Assembly: GCA_029243165.1 (NCBI GenBank)
Contig: JAQWSN010000034.1
Coordinates: 1 to 64,000 of the forward strand
Reading direction: 5' to 3'
DNA: 64,000 nucleotides
Source of the DNA: Flavobacteriaceae bacterium
GTDB taxonomy: Bacteria; Bacteroidota; Bacteroidia; Flavobacteriales; Flavobacteriaceae
The number at the start of each line of letters is the position of its first letter. Position 1 is the stretch's first letter. The position numbers were made by a program, and so were the translations under genes. Of the stretch, positions 43,243 to 53,025 are shown piece by piece. The notes beneath the pieces were generated by a model that saw nothing but the letters and a program-made list of their open reading frames with translations, made no database searches and was not told the DNA's origin.

Positions 43243-43250
43243 CAAATTTA
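43243..43250 (-). promoter_or_regulatory. Candidate -7 box for the CapB/CapA-like operon
   Basis: TAAATTTG on the minus strand matches TAnnTTTG and lies 23 nt before the CapB-like ATG. Its -33 region would fall inside the 3' end of the upstream peptidase gene, so the pair can be expressed independently. Confidence 0.45.
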
Positions 43251-43260
43251 ATAAAAAAAA

Positions 43261-45399
43261 TCAGTCTAGCTTTCCCTCAAGTTGTAAGATAAAAGTGTAT
43301 TGTTTGGCAATATCCTTCAACGCATTGAATCGACCCGATGCCCCACTGTGTCCTGCTTCCATATTGGTGTCTAAAAATAAAACGTTAGTATCTGTTTTAA
43401 CATCACGCAATTTAGCTACCCACTTGGCTGGTTCCCAGTATTGAACCTGAGAATCGTGGTATCCAGCTGTAACCAACATGTTAGGATATTTTTGTGCTTC
43501 GACATTATCATATGGCGAATACGAAAGCATGTAGTCATAATAGGATTCATCATTAGGATTTCCCCATTCATCATATTCACTGGTGGTAAGCGGAATACTT
43601 TCATCCAACATAGTAGTTACAACATCAACAAAAGGAACGGCTGCGATCACACTTCGATAGAGTTCTGGAGCCTGGTTTACTACCACTCCCATTAACAGAC
43701 CCCCGGCTGAACCTCCCGCAGCATGAAGATGGGCTGCACTTGTCATTTTTGAATCTATCAAAAATTGAGATGCATCGATAAAGTCATTAAAAGTGTTTTT
43801 CTTTTTGAAAAGTTTTCCATTTTCATACCATTGTCGTCCTAAATACTCTCCACCTCTAATGTGGGTAATGGCAAAAACAAAACCCCTATCAAGTAAACTC
43901 AAACGACTACTCGAAAATCCAGGATCCACAGTTGACCCATAAGAACCATAAGCATATTGATAAAGAGGTGTTTTTTCGTTGAGTTTAGTGTCTTTGTGGT
44001 GGATTAAAGAAATGGGGATTTTTTCTCCATCTCGAGCTGTTGCCCAAATGCGTTTTTCAACATAATGCTCAGGGCTAAAATTTTGATCCATCACTTCTTG
44101 TTGCTTTAAAAGTATTGTTTCTTGAGTTTCCATATCAAACTCATAAACACTACTCGGCGTCCGAAGAGAAGTAAAACCATAACGAAGTTTAGAAGTTTCA
44201 AAACTTGGATTGTAGGCACCATAAAGACTGTATGTTTCTCCTTCTACGGGCAGAAAATAATCGGCTGTTCCATCCCACCGTTGAATTCTCATTGAGGTCA
44301 AACCGTTTTTACGTTCAGTAATGACAAAATGATCTTTAAAAATTTCAAAATCCTCGAGTAAGACATCTTTACGGTGCGGCAATAAATCCTCCCATTGCTC
44401 AATGCCAGGGTTGGAAATAGGTGCTTTTGAGATTTTGTAATTTTTTGCATCATTACTATTATGCAATATGTAAAAATTGTCTTCAAACTGAGCAGCACTG
44501 TACTCCAAGCCACGAGTTCTAGGCTGAATTACTTGAAATTTCCCTAGCGGATCTTTCGCATCTAAAAACTGCTGTTCGGTAGTAAGAGTGCTGTACGATG
44601 AAATCATTATGTAATCATTTGATTTCGATTCCCTTACCCACACTGAAAAGGTTTCATCTTGTTCGTGGAAAATCAGTTCGTCTTTACCGTTAGGCGTTTC
44701 AAGATCGTGTCTGAATATCCATTCTGATCTTAAAGTTTCTGTATTTTTTTTAGTGTAAAAAAAGTGCTGATTATCTAAAGACCAAGCCGAGGCACCACTT
44801 GTATTTAAAATATTTGTATCCAAAATTTGACCACTTAAGAGATCTTTGACATGCAATGTGTATTTACGCCTCGATTCGGTATCGACACCATACACCACTT
44901 TAGTATTATCTGGGCTTACATTGATCCCCACTAAGCGAAAATAGTCATGCCCTTCTGCCATTTGATTGCAATCAAATAAAATCTCTTCTGGGGCAGTCAT
45001 CGAATCTTTTTTTCTGGTGTAAATAGGGTATTGTTTTCCCTTTTCATATCGTGTGATGTACCAGTAATCATTGTGAAAATAGGGAACCGAATTGTCCTCT
45101 TCTTTGATTCTGCTTTTAAGCTCTTCAAAAAGGTCCTCCCGAAACGATTCAGTGTCCTGAGTCATTTTTTTGAAATAATCATTTTCACGTTCCAGATAAT
45201 CAATCACCTCTGGATTTTCACGTTCCCGCATCCAGTAATAAGGATCGATTCTAATATCGTCATGTTTTTTTAGTTGGAAAGGAGTTTTTTCAGCATCAGG
45301 AGGCTGAAGAGTGGTGTCAAAATTCATAGGTACGTTTTTTTTGCATGCTGAAAATGAGGTTACAAAAATCAGCATTAACATCAATTTAGTTTGCTTCAT
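43261..45399 (-). CDS. S9 family serine peptidase, oligopeptidase B-like lipoprotein
   Basis: A 712-residue prolyl-oligopeptidase-family enzyme with an N-terminal beta-propeller (residues about 100-430) and a C-terminal alpha/beta hydrolase. The catalytic Ser is near residue 564 in GGSAGGLLMG; the later DSQVQYWEPAKW (Asp) and EAGHSGASGR (His) complete the triad. DPYYWMRERENPEVIDYLE is characteristic of oligopeptidase B. A lipobox (SFSAC, C19) indicates envelope location. It starts 1 nt after the threonine aldolase stop. Confidence 0.92.
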   Translation of the reverse strand: MKQTKLMLMLIFVTSFSACKKNVPMNFDTTLQPPDAEKTPFQLKKHDDIRIDPYYWMRERENPEVIDYLERENDYFKKMTQDTESFREDLFEELKSRIKEEDNSVPYFHNDYWYITRYEKGKQYPIYTRKKDSMTAPEEILFDCNQMAEGHDYFRLVGINVSPDNTKVVYGVDTESRRKYTLHVKDLLSGQILDTNILNTSGASAWSLDNQHFFYTKKNTETLRSEWIFRHDLETPNGKDELIFHEQDETFSVWVRESKSNDYIMISSYSTLTTEQQFLDAKDPLGKFQVIQPRTRGLEYSAAQFEDNFYILHNSNDAKNYKISKAPISNPGIEQWEDLLPHRKDVLLEDFEIFKDHFVITERKNGLTSMRIQRWDGTADYFLPVEGETYSLYGAYNPSFETSKLRYGFTSLRTPSSVYEFDMETQETILLKQQEVMDQNFSPEHYVEKRIWATARDGEKIPISLIHHKDTKLNEKTPLYQYAYGSYGSTVDPGFSSSRLSLLDRGFVFAITHIRGGEYLGRQWYENGKLFKKKNTFNDFIDASQFLIDSKMTSAAHLHAAGGSAGGLLMGVVVNQAPELYRSVIAAVPFVDVVTTMLDESIPLTTSEYDEWGNPNDESYYDYMLSYSPYDNVEAQKYPNMLVTAGYHDSQVQYWEPAKWVAKLRDVKTDTNVLFLDTNMEAGHSGASGRFNALKDIAKQYTFILQLEGKLD

Positions 45400-45400
45400 T

Positions 45401-46438
45401 TTAGTTCAATTTGGTTAAAGTTGTCAATACATATTCATGTTGTTTATTTGAGTAGTCTCTGTGAGTTACCATTCTTAATTTACCTTTACCCAATCCAATA
45501 AAATGAATGCCCTTTGCTTTCATTTTATGAATAAACTCGGTTTCATCGTTTTCGGGTACTAATGAAAAAATTACAATATTGGTTTCCACAGGCGAAACTC
45601 TATCCACGAGATTTGATGATTTAAGAGCTTCGGCCAATTCACGAGCTTTTTTATGATCCTCGTTTAAATCTTTGCGATGATTTTCAAGGGCATAACTTGC
45701 TGCTGCTGCCAAATAACCTGCTTGTCGCATTCCTCCCCCTAGTACTTTACGAATTTTAAGGGCTTTCTCAATAGTATTTTTGGAACCCACCAAAACAGAA
45801 CCTACTGGGCAACCCAAACCTTTACTGAAGCATAAAGAAATGGTGTCAAAAATACGTCCATAATCTTGAGGGGCCTCTTGGGTTACTTCTAAGGCGTTCC
45901 ACAACCTTGCTCCATCTAAGTGAAGTGCTAGTTGATGCTTTTTGCAAAGGGTTTTGATCTTTATTATTTCATCAAAGTCATAAATTGCTCCCCCACCCTT
46001 GTTTGTTGTGTTTTCTAAGCTTACTAGACTCGTCTTAGGACTGTGGTAAAAATCAGGTGGATTGATTGCTTCCGCAATTAAATCTGCTGAAATTCTACCC
46101 CGATCTCCCTCCAAAAGACGGCACGAAACACCAGAATTAAAGCTTACCCCACCCCCTTCGTAGTGATACACATGTGAATAGTGATCACAAATCAGTTGAT
46201 CTCCTGGTTGGGTGTGTAGTTTAATTGCTGTTTGATTGGTCATGGTCCCTGAAGGAAAAAACAATGCCGCTTCTTTTCCAAAAAGATGAGCTACTTGTTC
46301 TTCTAGGGCATTCACAGAGGGGTCTTCTTTAAACACATCATCACCAACAGAAGCGGAAAACATGGCGTCAAGCATTCCTTTGGAAGGTTGGGTAACGGTA
46401 TCACTGATTAAATTGACTTGCATATTCTGATTATTCAT
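45401..46438 (-). CDS. Low-specificity L-threonine aldolase-type PLP enzyme
   Basis: A 345-residue fold-type I PLP enzyme cleaving L-threonine or allo-threonine to glycine and acetaldehyde. VNLISDTVTQPSKGM, FFPSGTMTNQTAIK, HLDGARLWNA and SLCFSKGLGCPVGS (PLP lysine) match the family. I use ATG 46438 (MNNQNM); ATG 46423 (MQVNLIS) is equally close to the family start. The longer open frame upstream runs through the end of the protease gene and is not used. The S9 peptidase starts 1 nt downstream. Confidence 0.92.
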   Translation of the reverse strand: MNNQNMQVNLISDTVTQPSKGMLDAMFSASVGDDVFKEDPSVNALEEQVAHLFGKEAALFFPSGTMTNQTAIKLHTQPGDQLICDHYSHVYHYEGGGVSFNSGVSCRLLEGDRGRISADLIAEAINPPDFYHSPKTSLVSLENTTNKGGGAIYDFDEIIKIKTLCKKHQLALHLDGARLWNALEVTQEAPQDYGRIFDTISLCFSKGLGCPVGSVLVGSKNTIEKALKIRKVLGGGMRQAGYLAAAASYALENHRKDLNEDHKKARELAEALKSSNLVDRVSPVETNIVIFSLVPENDETEFIHKMKAKGIHFIGLGKGKLRMVTHRDYSNKQHEYVLTTLTKLN

Positions 46439-48866
46439 CACAGGAAAAAGAACCAATTGGAGAACCGTCTGGTAGCCTTTTGGAAACTGGCGGTACAAAA
46501 TCTTCAGGATTGTCAAAATAACGGTCAATTTGACTGCGATAAACCTCTCCAAATCCATATTCAGTTTGCCCTGCAAGCCATTGATCTAGAGCTACCAATT
46601 CTTCATGAATGAGTGCTTTTACTATTGAATTGGCTTCTGGATGTTGCCCCAGATGCATCATTTGTTTTAACAAATTCGCTTTGACTAAATCATTAAGTTG
46701 CTGATCATGACTGTCTCTAAAGCGCATTTTGAAGTGTGATTTTACAAGGCTGTTCAGCGTTTCTTTAAGTCCTAACTGATTGGAATCAAAACCGTATTGA
46801 GTAACCAATCGATTGGCACGTTCAGGATGAAGAATCATTGAAAGCAAAGCATTACTCAAGCTGTGTGCAACGCCCAAATAATCAAAGGCAACCCCACTTT
46901 GAGAAAGAAAATTTTCTCTAGTTCTAGGATTTGAAAAGGATCGAGGGGGCAATAGCTTCCTTAAGTGTGCAGGTATTTTCAATGCATTAGGGTTTAAAAC
47001 ATTTGAAAATGCTTTTAGTGCATTTCTTTGACTGGTGGCTTCCACAGTACTGGTTTGATAAGAAATAGGTCCTTTTACCGCATAGTCATAGTTAACACCT
47101 CCAATAAGTTTAACTACAGCTTCAACTTGATAACGATGCAATAAATACATTGGAACCATGCGATCTTCAAGCGTACTGTAAGGCTCTCCATCTCTTAGAT
47201 GATCTAGCGAAAGATTGTTTAGCGCAACTTCCCTAATTTTCATAAGCTTATCCAATTCTTGATAAGCAGACGCACCATTGTCCCATAGGTGTGCCTTAGG
47301 ATGAGCGCCTCCAATGGGTCTTGCATCTCGATCACTGATAAATCGGTGTCCTACTTTTGCACTATTTTCAAGAATTTCATTTAAGGCCTTTTTTTCATTT
47401 GTTTCTTTTGGGAAATCACTGTAAGAGTAGGCAACACTTACTTTATCCCAAGACCCAATTCCTGTTTCATAGGCCTTTGAATAATCAATTTTACCTTGAT
47501 TTAAATTTAAAAAGGGATGTGGATAGTCCATAACCGAAGTCCTGTCCTTAGCGCTTGCAGCAAAGTTGTGAGAAAATCCAAGTGTGTGTCCTATTTCATG
47601 AGCTGAGAGTTGTCGTATTCGAGCCAATGCCAATTCTAAAGCCCGTTCACTTTTGTTATTAGCTGTTGCAAAAGGAGCCTCTGTCAATCCTAAAGCAATC
47701 ATAAAATCTTGTCGGATTCGAAGGCTTCCCAAACTTACGTGACCTTTGATGATCTCTCCTGTTCGTGGATCCGACACGCTGGATCCATAACTCCAACCCC
47801 TTGTAGAACGATGTACCCACTGAATTACGTTAAAACGAACATCAAGAGGATCAGCATCATCGGGCAGGATCTTTACTTGAAAAGCATTTTTAAATCCAAT
47901 ACTTTCAAAAGCTTGATTCCACCATTGACCACCCTCAACCAGAGCAGAACGAACCGGTTCTGGCGTACCGTTATCGAGATAGTAGATGATCGGTTCTACA
48001 GCCTCACTAACCGCAGCTTTAGGATCTTTTTTTTCTAAACGATGACGGTAAATAACCTGCTTTTTAGTAGAGATACTCACCGGCGTGGTGTAATCGTAGT
48101 AGGTTATTGCATTGGCTCCTGATCGAGGGTCAAATGCTCTAGGCCTGTAGTTTGAATCCGGTAACTCCACAAAGGAATGATGTTGAAAAACGGTTACCGC
48201 GTCTGGTGTAGGCGTAACGGAACGGAGCATATTTCCTTTGGCTTCACCCGTAAAAGTTAACAGCATATCAAATTCAATGTTTTTTGGAAAAGCTTTTGTC
48301 CGATCTAAATTAACTGCTGAACGTGTTTGATCGATCTTAAAACTTCCTTGTTTTAATTGCTTAAGTCGTTTGGCTACCCCGTGTGCATCTTCCAATAAAA
48401 AGGGAGTTAGATCAATTAAAAGACCGTCGGTTAAGGTCTCGACTATGGGAAAGCCGAACAAAACCGATTTGGCAAATGCTTCTTTGATGGATCGTTGTTC
48501 TAGGGGGTTGTCTGAGGTAGATCGGTAACGCAAATTAGGCTGAATGAGTAATAGTTTATTTCCTGATCTAGAAAAATAAACCACTCTTTCGCTGCCCAAT
48601 TGTCCACGATCCAGTCCTATGTCGTTATTGCCAATTCCTTGACTCAAGCTATTCACATAGAGAAACTCTTTTTCTGTTTGACTAACCTTTAAATAAATTT
48701 TATCTTTTTCTGAGTTGTAATAAAAGTCAAAAAAACCTTTAAAGGGATCAGATTTTTCTAGGATACTGTGCGAGGTGGGTTCGTTGCTTTGATCTGTTTG
48801 AGCCTGAGCTTGCAAACTAATCATAAAGAGCATAAGGCTCAATACCAGACGATAAGGTTTATTCAT
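46431..48866 (-). CDS. Secreted zinc-dependent metalloprotease (DUF5117/DUF5118 type)
   Basis: An 811-residue secreted protein with signal MNKPYRLVLSLMLFMISLQAQAQ (cut here: MNKPYR to AQAQ, residues 1-23). The metzincin zinc motif HEIGHTLGFSH gives His423, Glu424, His427 and His433, in the HExxHxxGxxH pattern. An N-terminal DUF5118-like and a long DUF5117-like region precede it, and a C-terminal helical domain follows. Such proteins are widespread in Bacteroidota and presumably degrade external proteins. It overlaps the aldolase gene by 8 nt and heads a probable three-gene operon. Confidence 0.9.
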   Translation of the reverse strand: MNKPYRLVLSLMLFMISLQAQAQTDQSNEPTSHSILEKSDPFKGFFDFYYNSEKDKIYLKVSQTEKEFLYVNSLSQGIGNNDIGLDRGQLGSERVVYFSRSGNKLLLIQPNLRYRSTSDNPLEQRSIKEAFAKSVLFGFPIVETLTDGLLIDLTPFLLEDAHGVAKRLKQLKQGSFKIDQTRSAVNLDRTKAFPKNIEFDMLLTFTGEAKGNMLRSVTPTPDAVTVFQHHSFVELPDSNYRPRAFDPRSGANAITYYDYTTPVSISTKKQVIYRHRLEKKDPKAAVSEAVEPIIYYLDNGTPEPVRSALVEGGQWWNQAFESIGFKNAFQVKILPDDADPLDVRFNVIQWVHRSTRGWSYGSSVSDPRTGEIIKGHVSLGSLRIRQDFMIALGLTEAPFATANNKSERALELALARIRQLSAHEIGHTLGFSHNFAASAKDRTSVMDYPHPFLNLNQGKIDYSKAYETGIGSWDKVSVAYSYSDFPKETNEKKALNEILENSAKVGHRFISDRDARPIGGAHPKAHLWDNGASAYQELDKLMKIREVALNNLSLDHLRDGEPYSTLEDRMVPMYLLHRYQVEAVVKLIGGVNYDYAVKGPISYQTSTVEATSQRNALKAFSNVLNPNALKIPAHLRKLLPPRSFSNPRTRENFLSQSGVAFDYLGVAHSLSNALLSMILHPERANRLVTQYGFDSNQLGLKETLNSLVKSHFKMRFRDSHDQQLNDLVKANLLKQMMHLGQHPEANSIVKALIHEELVALDQWLAGQTEYGFGEVYRSQIDRYFDNPEDFVPPVSKRLPDGSPIGSFSCDE

Positions 48867-48929
48867 AATGGTCTAAATTATTAGAGCTAAAACTAGTAAA
48901 AACTATTGAGATGTTATTTTTTCTTTATT

Positions 48930-48937
48930 CAAATTTA
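48930..48937 (-). promoter_or_regulatory. Candidate -7 box for the zinc protease operon
   Basis: TAAATTTG on the minus strand matches TAnnTTTG, 63 nt upstream of the protease start. The rest of the 255-nt gap to prfB is AT-rich. Confidence 0.4.
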
Positions 48938-49016
48938 GGAAATGTAAGTCAAGGGTAAAATTTAAAGCCAAAAATCAAACAATTGATAAAAAATACAGCC
49001 CCCTTTTTTTAAAAAA

Positions 49017-49040
49017 TTACTAAAACTATAAATATAGTAA
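49017..49040. repeat. Imperfect inverted repeat in the protease/prfB gap
   Basis: TTACTA and TAGTAA arms flank a shorter ACTAT-AAAT-ATAGT repeat. The two pairings exclude each other. It lies between the two divergent promoters and could be an operator, but it is AT-only and could be chance. Confidence 0.25.
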
Positions 49041-49096
49041 AGAGTTCAGTATTTTTTTTTTGATTCAAAAGGTCATGTTCAAAAGCATTATTCTTC

Positions 49097-49104
49097 TATT
49101 TTTG
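49097..49104 (+). promoter_or_regulatory. Candidate -7 box for prfB
   Basis: TATTTTTG matches TAnnTTTG and lies 17 nt before the prfB ATG. Confidence 0.5.
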
Positions 49105-49121
49105 TGAAAACGCTTTCGAGT

Positions 49122-50229
49122 ATGATTACAAACGAACAATACAAAGATTTAATGGAACGCCTGGGTGCCTTAAGGCGGTATCTTTGACATTGAAGCCAAG
49201 GAAGTTGAAATCCAAAATCAAGAAGAACAAACCTTAGCGCCAGACTTTTGGAGCGATCCTAAAAAAGCTGAATTGCATATGAAGCAAATGCGAAGTCTAA
49301 AAAAATGGGTGACTGATTACCACTATTTAAAACAAGGTTTAGAAGACTTAGAGGTCTTAATGGAATTTGAAAAAAGCGGTGATGCTGATTCGGAGGAAGT
49401 TGATACCCATTTTCAAAACCTACTAGCCCGTATGGAAGATGTCGAATTTCGCAACATGCTTTCTGAGGAAGGAGATGACCTCAGTGCGGTATTACAAATT
49501 ACAGCCGGTGCAGGAGGAACAGAAAGTTGTGACTGGGCTGCCATGCTTATGCGTATGTATTTGATGTGGGGAGAAAAACAAGGATTTAAACTCAAAGAAC
49601 TCAACCATCAAGCTGGAGATGTAGCAGGAATTAAAACTGTGACTCTTGAAATTGAAGGAAATTTTGCCTTTGGGTGGCTGAAAGGTGAAAACGGTGTTCA
49701 TCGTTTGGTACGGATTTCTCCATTTGATAGCAATGCCAAAAGGCACACTTCATTTGCTTCGGTTTACGTGTATCCGCTAGTGGATGAGAGCATTGAAATC
49801 GACATCAATCCAGCAGACTTTACCTGGGAAACCATGAGGGCCAGTGGCGCAGGTGGACAAAATGTTAATAAAGTTGAAACTGCTGTTAGACTTCGTCACC
49901 ATCCTACGGGGATCATTATCGAAAATTCCGAAACCCGTTCCCAATTGGAAAACAAGAATAAAGCAATGCAGCTACTCCGATCCCAATTGTATGAACTTGA
50001 ATTACAGAAAAAACTAGCAGCGCGTGATGAAATTGAAGCGTCTAAAAAGAAAATTGAATGGGGCTCTCAAATTAGAAATTACGTAATGCATCCCTACAAG
50101 CTTGTAAAAGATGTTCGCTCTCAACATGAAATGTCAGATGTTGACGGTGTGATGAATGGTCAAATTGATCCATTTCTTAAAGCTTATTTAATGTCGGTAG
50201 GACAACAAACAAATGAAAAGGAGCTATGA
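49122..50229 (+). CDS. prfB: Peptide chain release factor 2 (programmed +1 frameshift)
   Basis: RF2 recognises UGA and UAA and releases the peptide. A short first frame from ATG 49122 (21 codons, [15 protein letters not shown]...) ends in CTT TGA at 49182-49187; after a +1 shift the frame continues [10 protein letters not shown] from 49186 to the stop at 50229, giving about 368 residues. The GGQ motif ([11 protein letters not shown]) and the RF2-type SPF motif (RISPFDSNA) are present. A translation starting at the first later ATG (49273) would lack the N-terminal helices. The stop overlaps the HAD gene by 4 nt. Confidence 0.96.
49173..49188 (+). other. prfB +1 ribosomal frameshift site
   Basis: AGG CGG TAT CTT TGA C: a Shine-Dalgarno-like AGG six bases before the slippery CTT, the in-frame UGA recognised by RF2 itself, and the following C that weakens termination. 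This is the autoregulatory signal: low RF2 favours the shift and more RF2. Confidence 0.93.
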
Positions 50230-50843
50230 AAAAAGTAAAAAATATCATTTTTGATCTGGGAGGAGTCTTGGTGGATTGGAATCCAGAATATGTTTATTTA
50301 GATGTCTTTAATGGTGATCGGAAAAAAATGCAGTGGTTTTTTGATGAAGTTTGCACTTTTGATTGGAATGAAAATCAAGATGCAGGATATCCTTTAGTTC
50401 AAGCAACAAATGATCGGATTAAACTATTTCCCGAATACGAAGAATGGATTCGAATGTACTACGGTCGATGGGAAGAAATGCTAGGAGGACCTATTGAAGA
50501 TACCGTAGTAATTCTTAAAAAACTTACCGACAATCCCAATTATCGTGTAGTCGCTTTGACTAATTGGAGTGCCGAGACTTTTCCAATTGCATTAAAGCGA
50601 TTTGAATTTCTCCATTGGTTTGAAGGGATTGTAGTCTCAGGAACTGAAAGAACAAGAAAACCTTTTCCTGAAATCTATCAAACTACTCTAGCGCGATTTG
50701 AAATAGAAGCTGCGTCTTCGCTTTTTATTGATGACAACAAGCGAAACATAAATGCGGCAGCAGAATTAGGGATTCAGACCATTCATTTTCAAAATCCAAT
50801 CCAACTGGAGACTAATTTATCTGATTTTGGAATCCAAATCTAA
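50226..50843 (+). CDS. HAD-superfamily phosphatase, subfamily IA (YihX-like)
   Basis: A 205-residue HAD hydrolase. Motif I reads [13 protein letters not shown] (residues 8-20), in which the second Asp of the usual DxD is Gly, as in the YihX-like IA subfamily. [10 protein letters not shown] supplies motif II, a Lys in [10 protein letters not shown] motif III, and [12 protein letters not shown] motif IV. Sugar phosphates are typical substrates, but none can be assigned. It overlaps prfB by 4 nt and precedes the GNAT gene by 5 nt. Confidence 0.88.
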   Translation: MKKVKNIIFDLGGVLVDWNPEYVYLDVFNGDRKKMQWFFDEVCTFDWNENQDAGYPLVQATNDRIKLFPEYEEWIRMYYGRWEEMLGGPIEDTVVILKKLTDNPNYRVVALTNWSAETFPIALKRFEFLHWFEGIVVSGTERTRKPFPEIYQTTLARFEIEAASSLFIDDNKRNINAAAELGIQTIHFQNPIQLETNLSDFGIQI

Positions 50844-50848
50844 TCTCT

Positions 50849-51376
50849 TTGAAACCATTGATTTTAAATATCCATCCTGTAGGTAAAGAAGATCTTAAAA
50901 GTTTACACACTGTATCTGTACAAACTTTTAAGGAAACTTTCGAAGACCAAAATACACAGGAGGATATGTCTCAATATGTAAATGAACAACTCAGTCTTGA
51001 TCAGCTCTCTAAAGAACTTTCAGATCCCAACACCTCCTTTTATCTCGCGTTTTGTGGAAATGAATTGGTAGGCTATTTAAAACTGAATTTTGAAGAAGCT
51101 CAAAAGGAAACGGTCCTTGAGGGTAAAGCTTTTGAAATACAGCGAATCTACATTCTTAAAGCCCATCAAAATAAAGGTATTGGTAGTCAACTTTTTGAAA
51201 AAGCAGTAGAAATTGGAAAAGCAAAAGCCTACAGTCAATTGTGGCTAGGTGTTTGGGAATTCAACCACAAGGCCCTTGAGTTTTACAAAAAAAAAGGATT
51301 GAAACCCTTCGACTCTCATGTTTTTCTGTTGGGAACCGACAAACAAACCGATATTTTAATGCAATTTGAATTTTAA
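50849..51376 (+). CDS. GNAT family N-acetyltransferase
   Basis: A 175-residue acetyltransferase. The acetyl-CoA loop is ILKAHQNKGIGSQLFEKA (motif A, Q/RxxGxG/A as QNKGIG), followed by LGVWEFNHKALEFYKKKGL (motif B). The start appears to be TTG at 50849 (MKPLILNIHP); no upstream ATG exists in frame and a second TTG lies three codons on. It follows the HAD gene by 5 nt. The acceptor substrate is unknown. Confidence 0.87.
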   Translation: MKPLILNIHPVGKEDLKSLHTVSVQTFKETFEDQNTQEDMSQYVNEQLSLDQLSKELSDPNTSFYLAFCGNELVGYLKLNFEEAQKETVLEGKAFEIQRIYILKAHQNKGIGSQLFEKAVEIGKAKAYSQLWLGVWEFNHKALEFYKKKGLKPFDSHVFLLGTDKQTDILMQFEF

Positions 51377-52906
51377 TTAAAAAGGAGTAGCATCATCCTC
51401 ATCCAGCGTTCCAAACACATCATTCGGGTTGTCCGGCAGGCTGCTGTTTGGAATGTCCGTTTCATTTGGATTCATTTTGGATTGGAATTCAAAAGGAGAA
51501 TCAAAGGTATCTAGATCTTCAAATTTTCCAAGATGTCCAATGAATTTTAATCGAATATTATCCAGTCCACCATTTCTATGTTTGGCAACAATAAATTCCG
51601 CTTGGCCTTCTGAGGGAGTTCGTTCTTCATCATCCCATTCGTCAATATTGTAATATTCAGGACGATAAATAAAGGATACAATATCCGCATCCTGCTCAAT
51701 GGCACCAGACTCTCTAAGATCGGATAACATCGGACGTTTAGTTCCTCCTCTTGTTTCTACGGCTCTTGAAAGCTGAGACAAGGCAATTACAGGGATATCT
51801 AACTCTTTAGCTAAAGCCTTTAAGTTTCTTGAAATTGTAGATATTTCTTGTTCTCTATTTCCTGTTTTATTAGAAGTGCCTGCTGTCATCAATTGCAGAT
51901 AATCCACAACAATTAATTTAATTCCGTGCTGAGATGACAATCGTCGTGCTTTCGCTCTTAAATCAAAAATGGACAATGAAGGGGTATCATCAATAAATAA
52001 GGGGGCTTTTTCCAAATCAGTTACTTTGACATTGAGTTGTTGCCATTCATGATCCGCTAATTTACCCGTACGCAATTTTTCAGAAGATAAGCCCGTTTCA
52101 GAAGAAATCAAGCGAGTTATCAATTGAATTGAAGACATTTCTAGAGAGAAAAAAGCAACTGGTATTTGCTTGGTTACCGCAATATTTCTTGCCATAGACA
52201 AGGTCAGTGCTGTTTTACCCATACCAGGACGTGCTGCAATAATGATCAAATCACTGGGTTGCCACCCTGAGGTCAATTTATCAAGCTTTTCGAATCCAGT
52301 ACTAACTCCACTTAGGCCGTCCCTCTTTGAAATTTCTTCAATTTTCTTTTTTGCTTCAAGTACTAAGTTCTGAGCTGTTTCTGAGGATTTTTTAATGTTT
52401 CCCTGAGTAACATCGTACAATTTTGATTCTGCCTCATCTAAAAGGTCAAAAACATCCGTAGATTCTTTGTAAGCACTTTCAATGATTTCATTGGAGATTT
52501 TAATTAGGCTCCGTTGAATAAACTTTTGAAGAATAATACGGGCATGAAATTCAATATGTGCTGAAGAAGCTACACGTTGAGAAAGCTGTACCAAATAAAA
52601 TTCTCCTCCTACACTCTCTAGTTTCCCTTTTTTTCGAAGTTCAGAGGAAACGGTGAGAAGGTCAATCGGTTGAGAATCTTGGAAAAGCTGGAAAATTGCT
52701 TCAAAAATAATTTGATGCGCTACTTTGTAGAAGGCTTCGGGTTGAATCAAATCAATGACTTCATCCACTCCTTTTTTATCAATTAGCATTGCCCCTAGTA
52801 CGGCTTCTTCAAGTTCTAGAGCCTGAGGGGGAATCTTACCCTGCTGAAGATTAATTACTACCGGGTTTTGTGCTTTTGATAAATCTTTTGGCCGCTTGTT
52901 TTCCAT
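51377..52906 (-). CDS. dnaB: Replicative DNA helicase
   Basis: A 509-residue hexameric helicase. The N-terminal DnaB domain begins at PPQALELEEAVLGAMLID (about residue 22), a linker follows, and the C-terminal RecA-like ATPase shows ARPGMGKTALTLSMARN (Walker A) and IKLIVVDYLQLM (Walker B), with KHRNGGLDNIRLKF near the end. The acidic C-terminal tail (DEDDATPF) is typical in this phylum. The stop abuts the convergent GNAT gene with no gap. Confidence 0.97.
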   Translation of the reverse strand: MENKRPKDLSKAQNPVVINLQQGKIPPQALELEEAVLGAMLIDKKGVDEVIDLIQPEAFYKVAHQIIFEAIFQLFQDSQPIDLLTVSSELRKKGKLESVGGEFYLVQLSQRVASSAHIEFHARIILQKFIQRSLIKISNEIIESAYKESTDVFDLLDEAESKLYDVTQGNIKKSSETAQNLVLEAKKKIEEISKRDGLSGVSTGFEKLDKLTSGWQPSDLIIIAARPGMGKTALTLSMARNIAVTKQIPVAFFSLEMSSIQLITRLISSETGLSSEKLRTGKLADHEWQQLNVKVTDLEKAPLFIDDTPSLSIFDLRAKARRLSSQHGIKLIVVDYLQLMTAGTSNKTGNREQEISTISRNLKALAKELDIPVIALSQLSRAVETRGGTKRPMLSDLRESGAIEQDADIVSFIYRPEYYNIDEWDDEERTPSEGQAEFIVAKHRNGGLDNIRLKFIGHLGKFEDLDTFDSPFEFQSKMNPNETDIPNSSLPDNPNDVFGTLDEDDATPF

Positions 52907-53025
52907 GGGTCTAAATTACACGCTTTGGATAAATACGCAAGTGTGATAAGCGTTAGAAACTAGCCTAAATTTAAAGAATCAACTGTTTATAAGTTCCGGT
53001 AAAATGTTAACAACCAAAAAAACCT

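Noticed and set aside
46439-46576. N-terminal extension of the threonine aldolase frame
   Set aside because: It lies inside the 3' end of the zinc protease gene in another frame and has no family match; the family start is at MNNQNM or MQVNLIS.
49122-49187. In-frame TGA near the start of prfB, as if the gene were broken
   Set aside because: The context AGG-N-CTT TGA C is the standard RF2 frameshift site, so the gene is intact.
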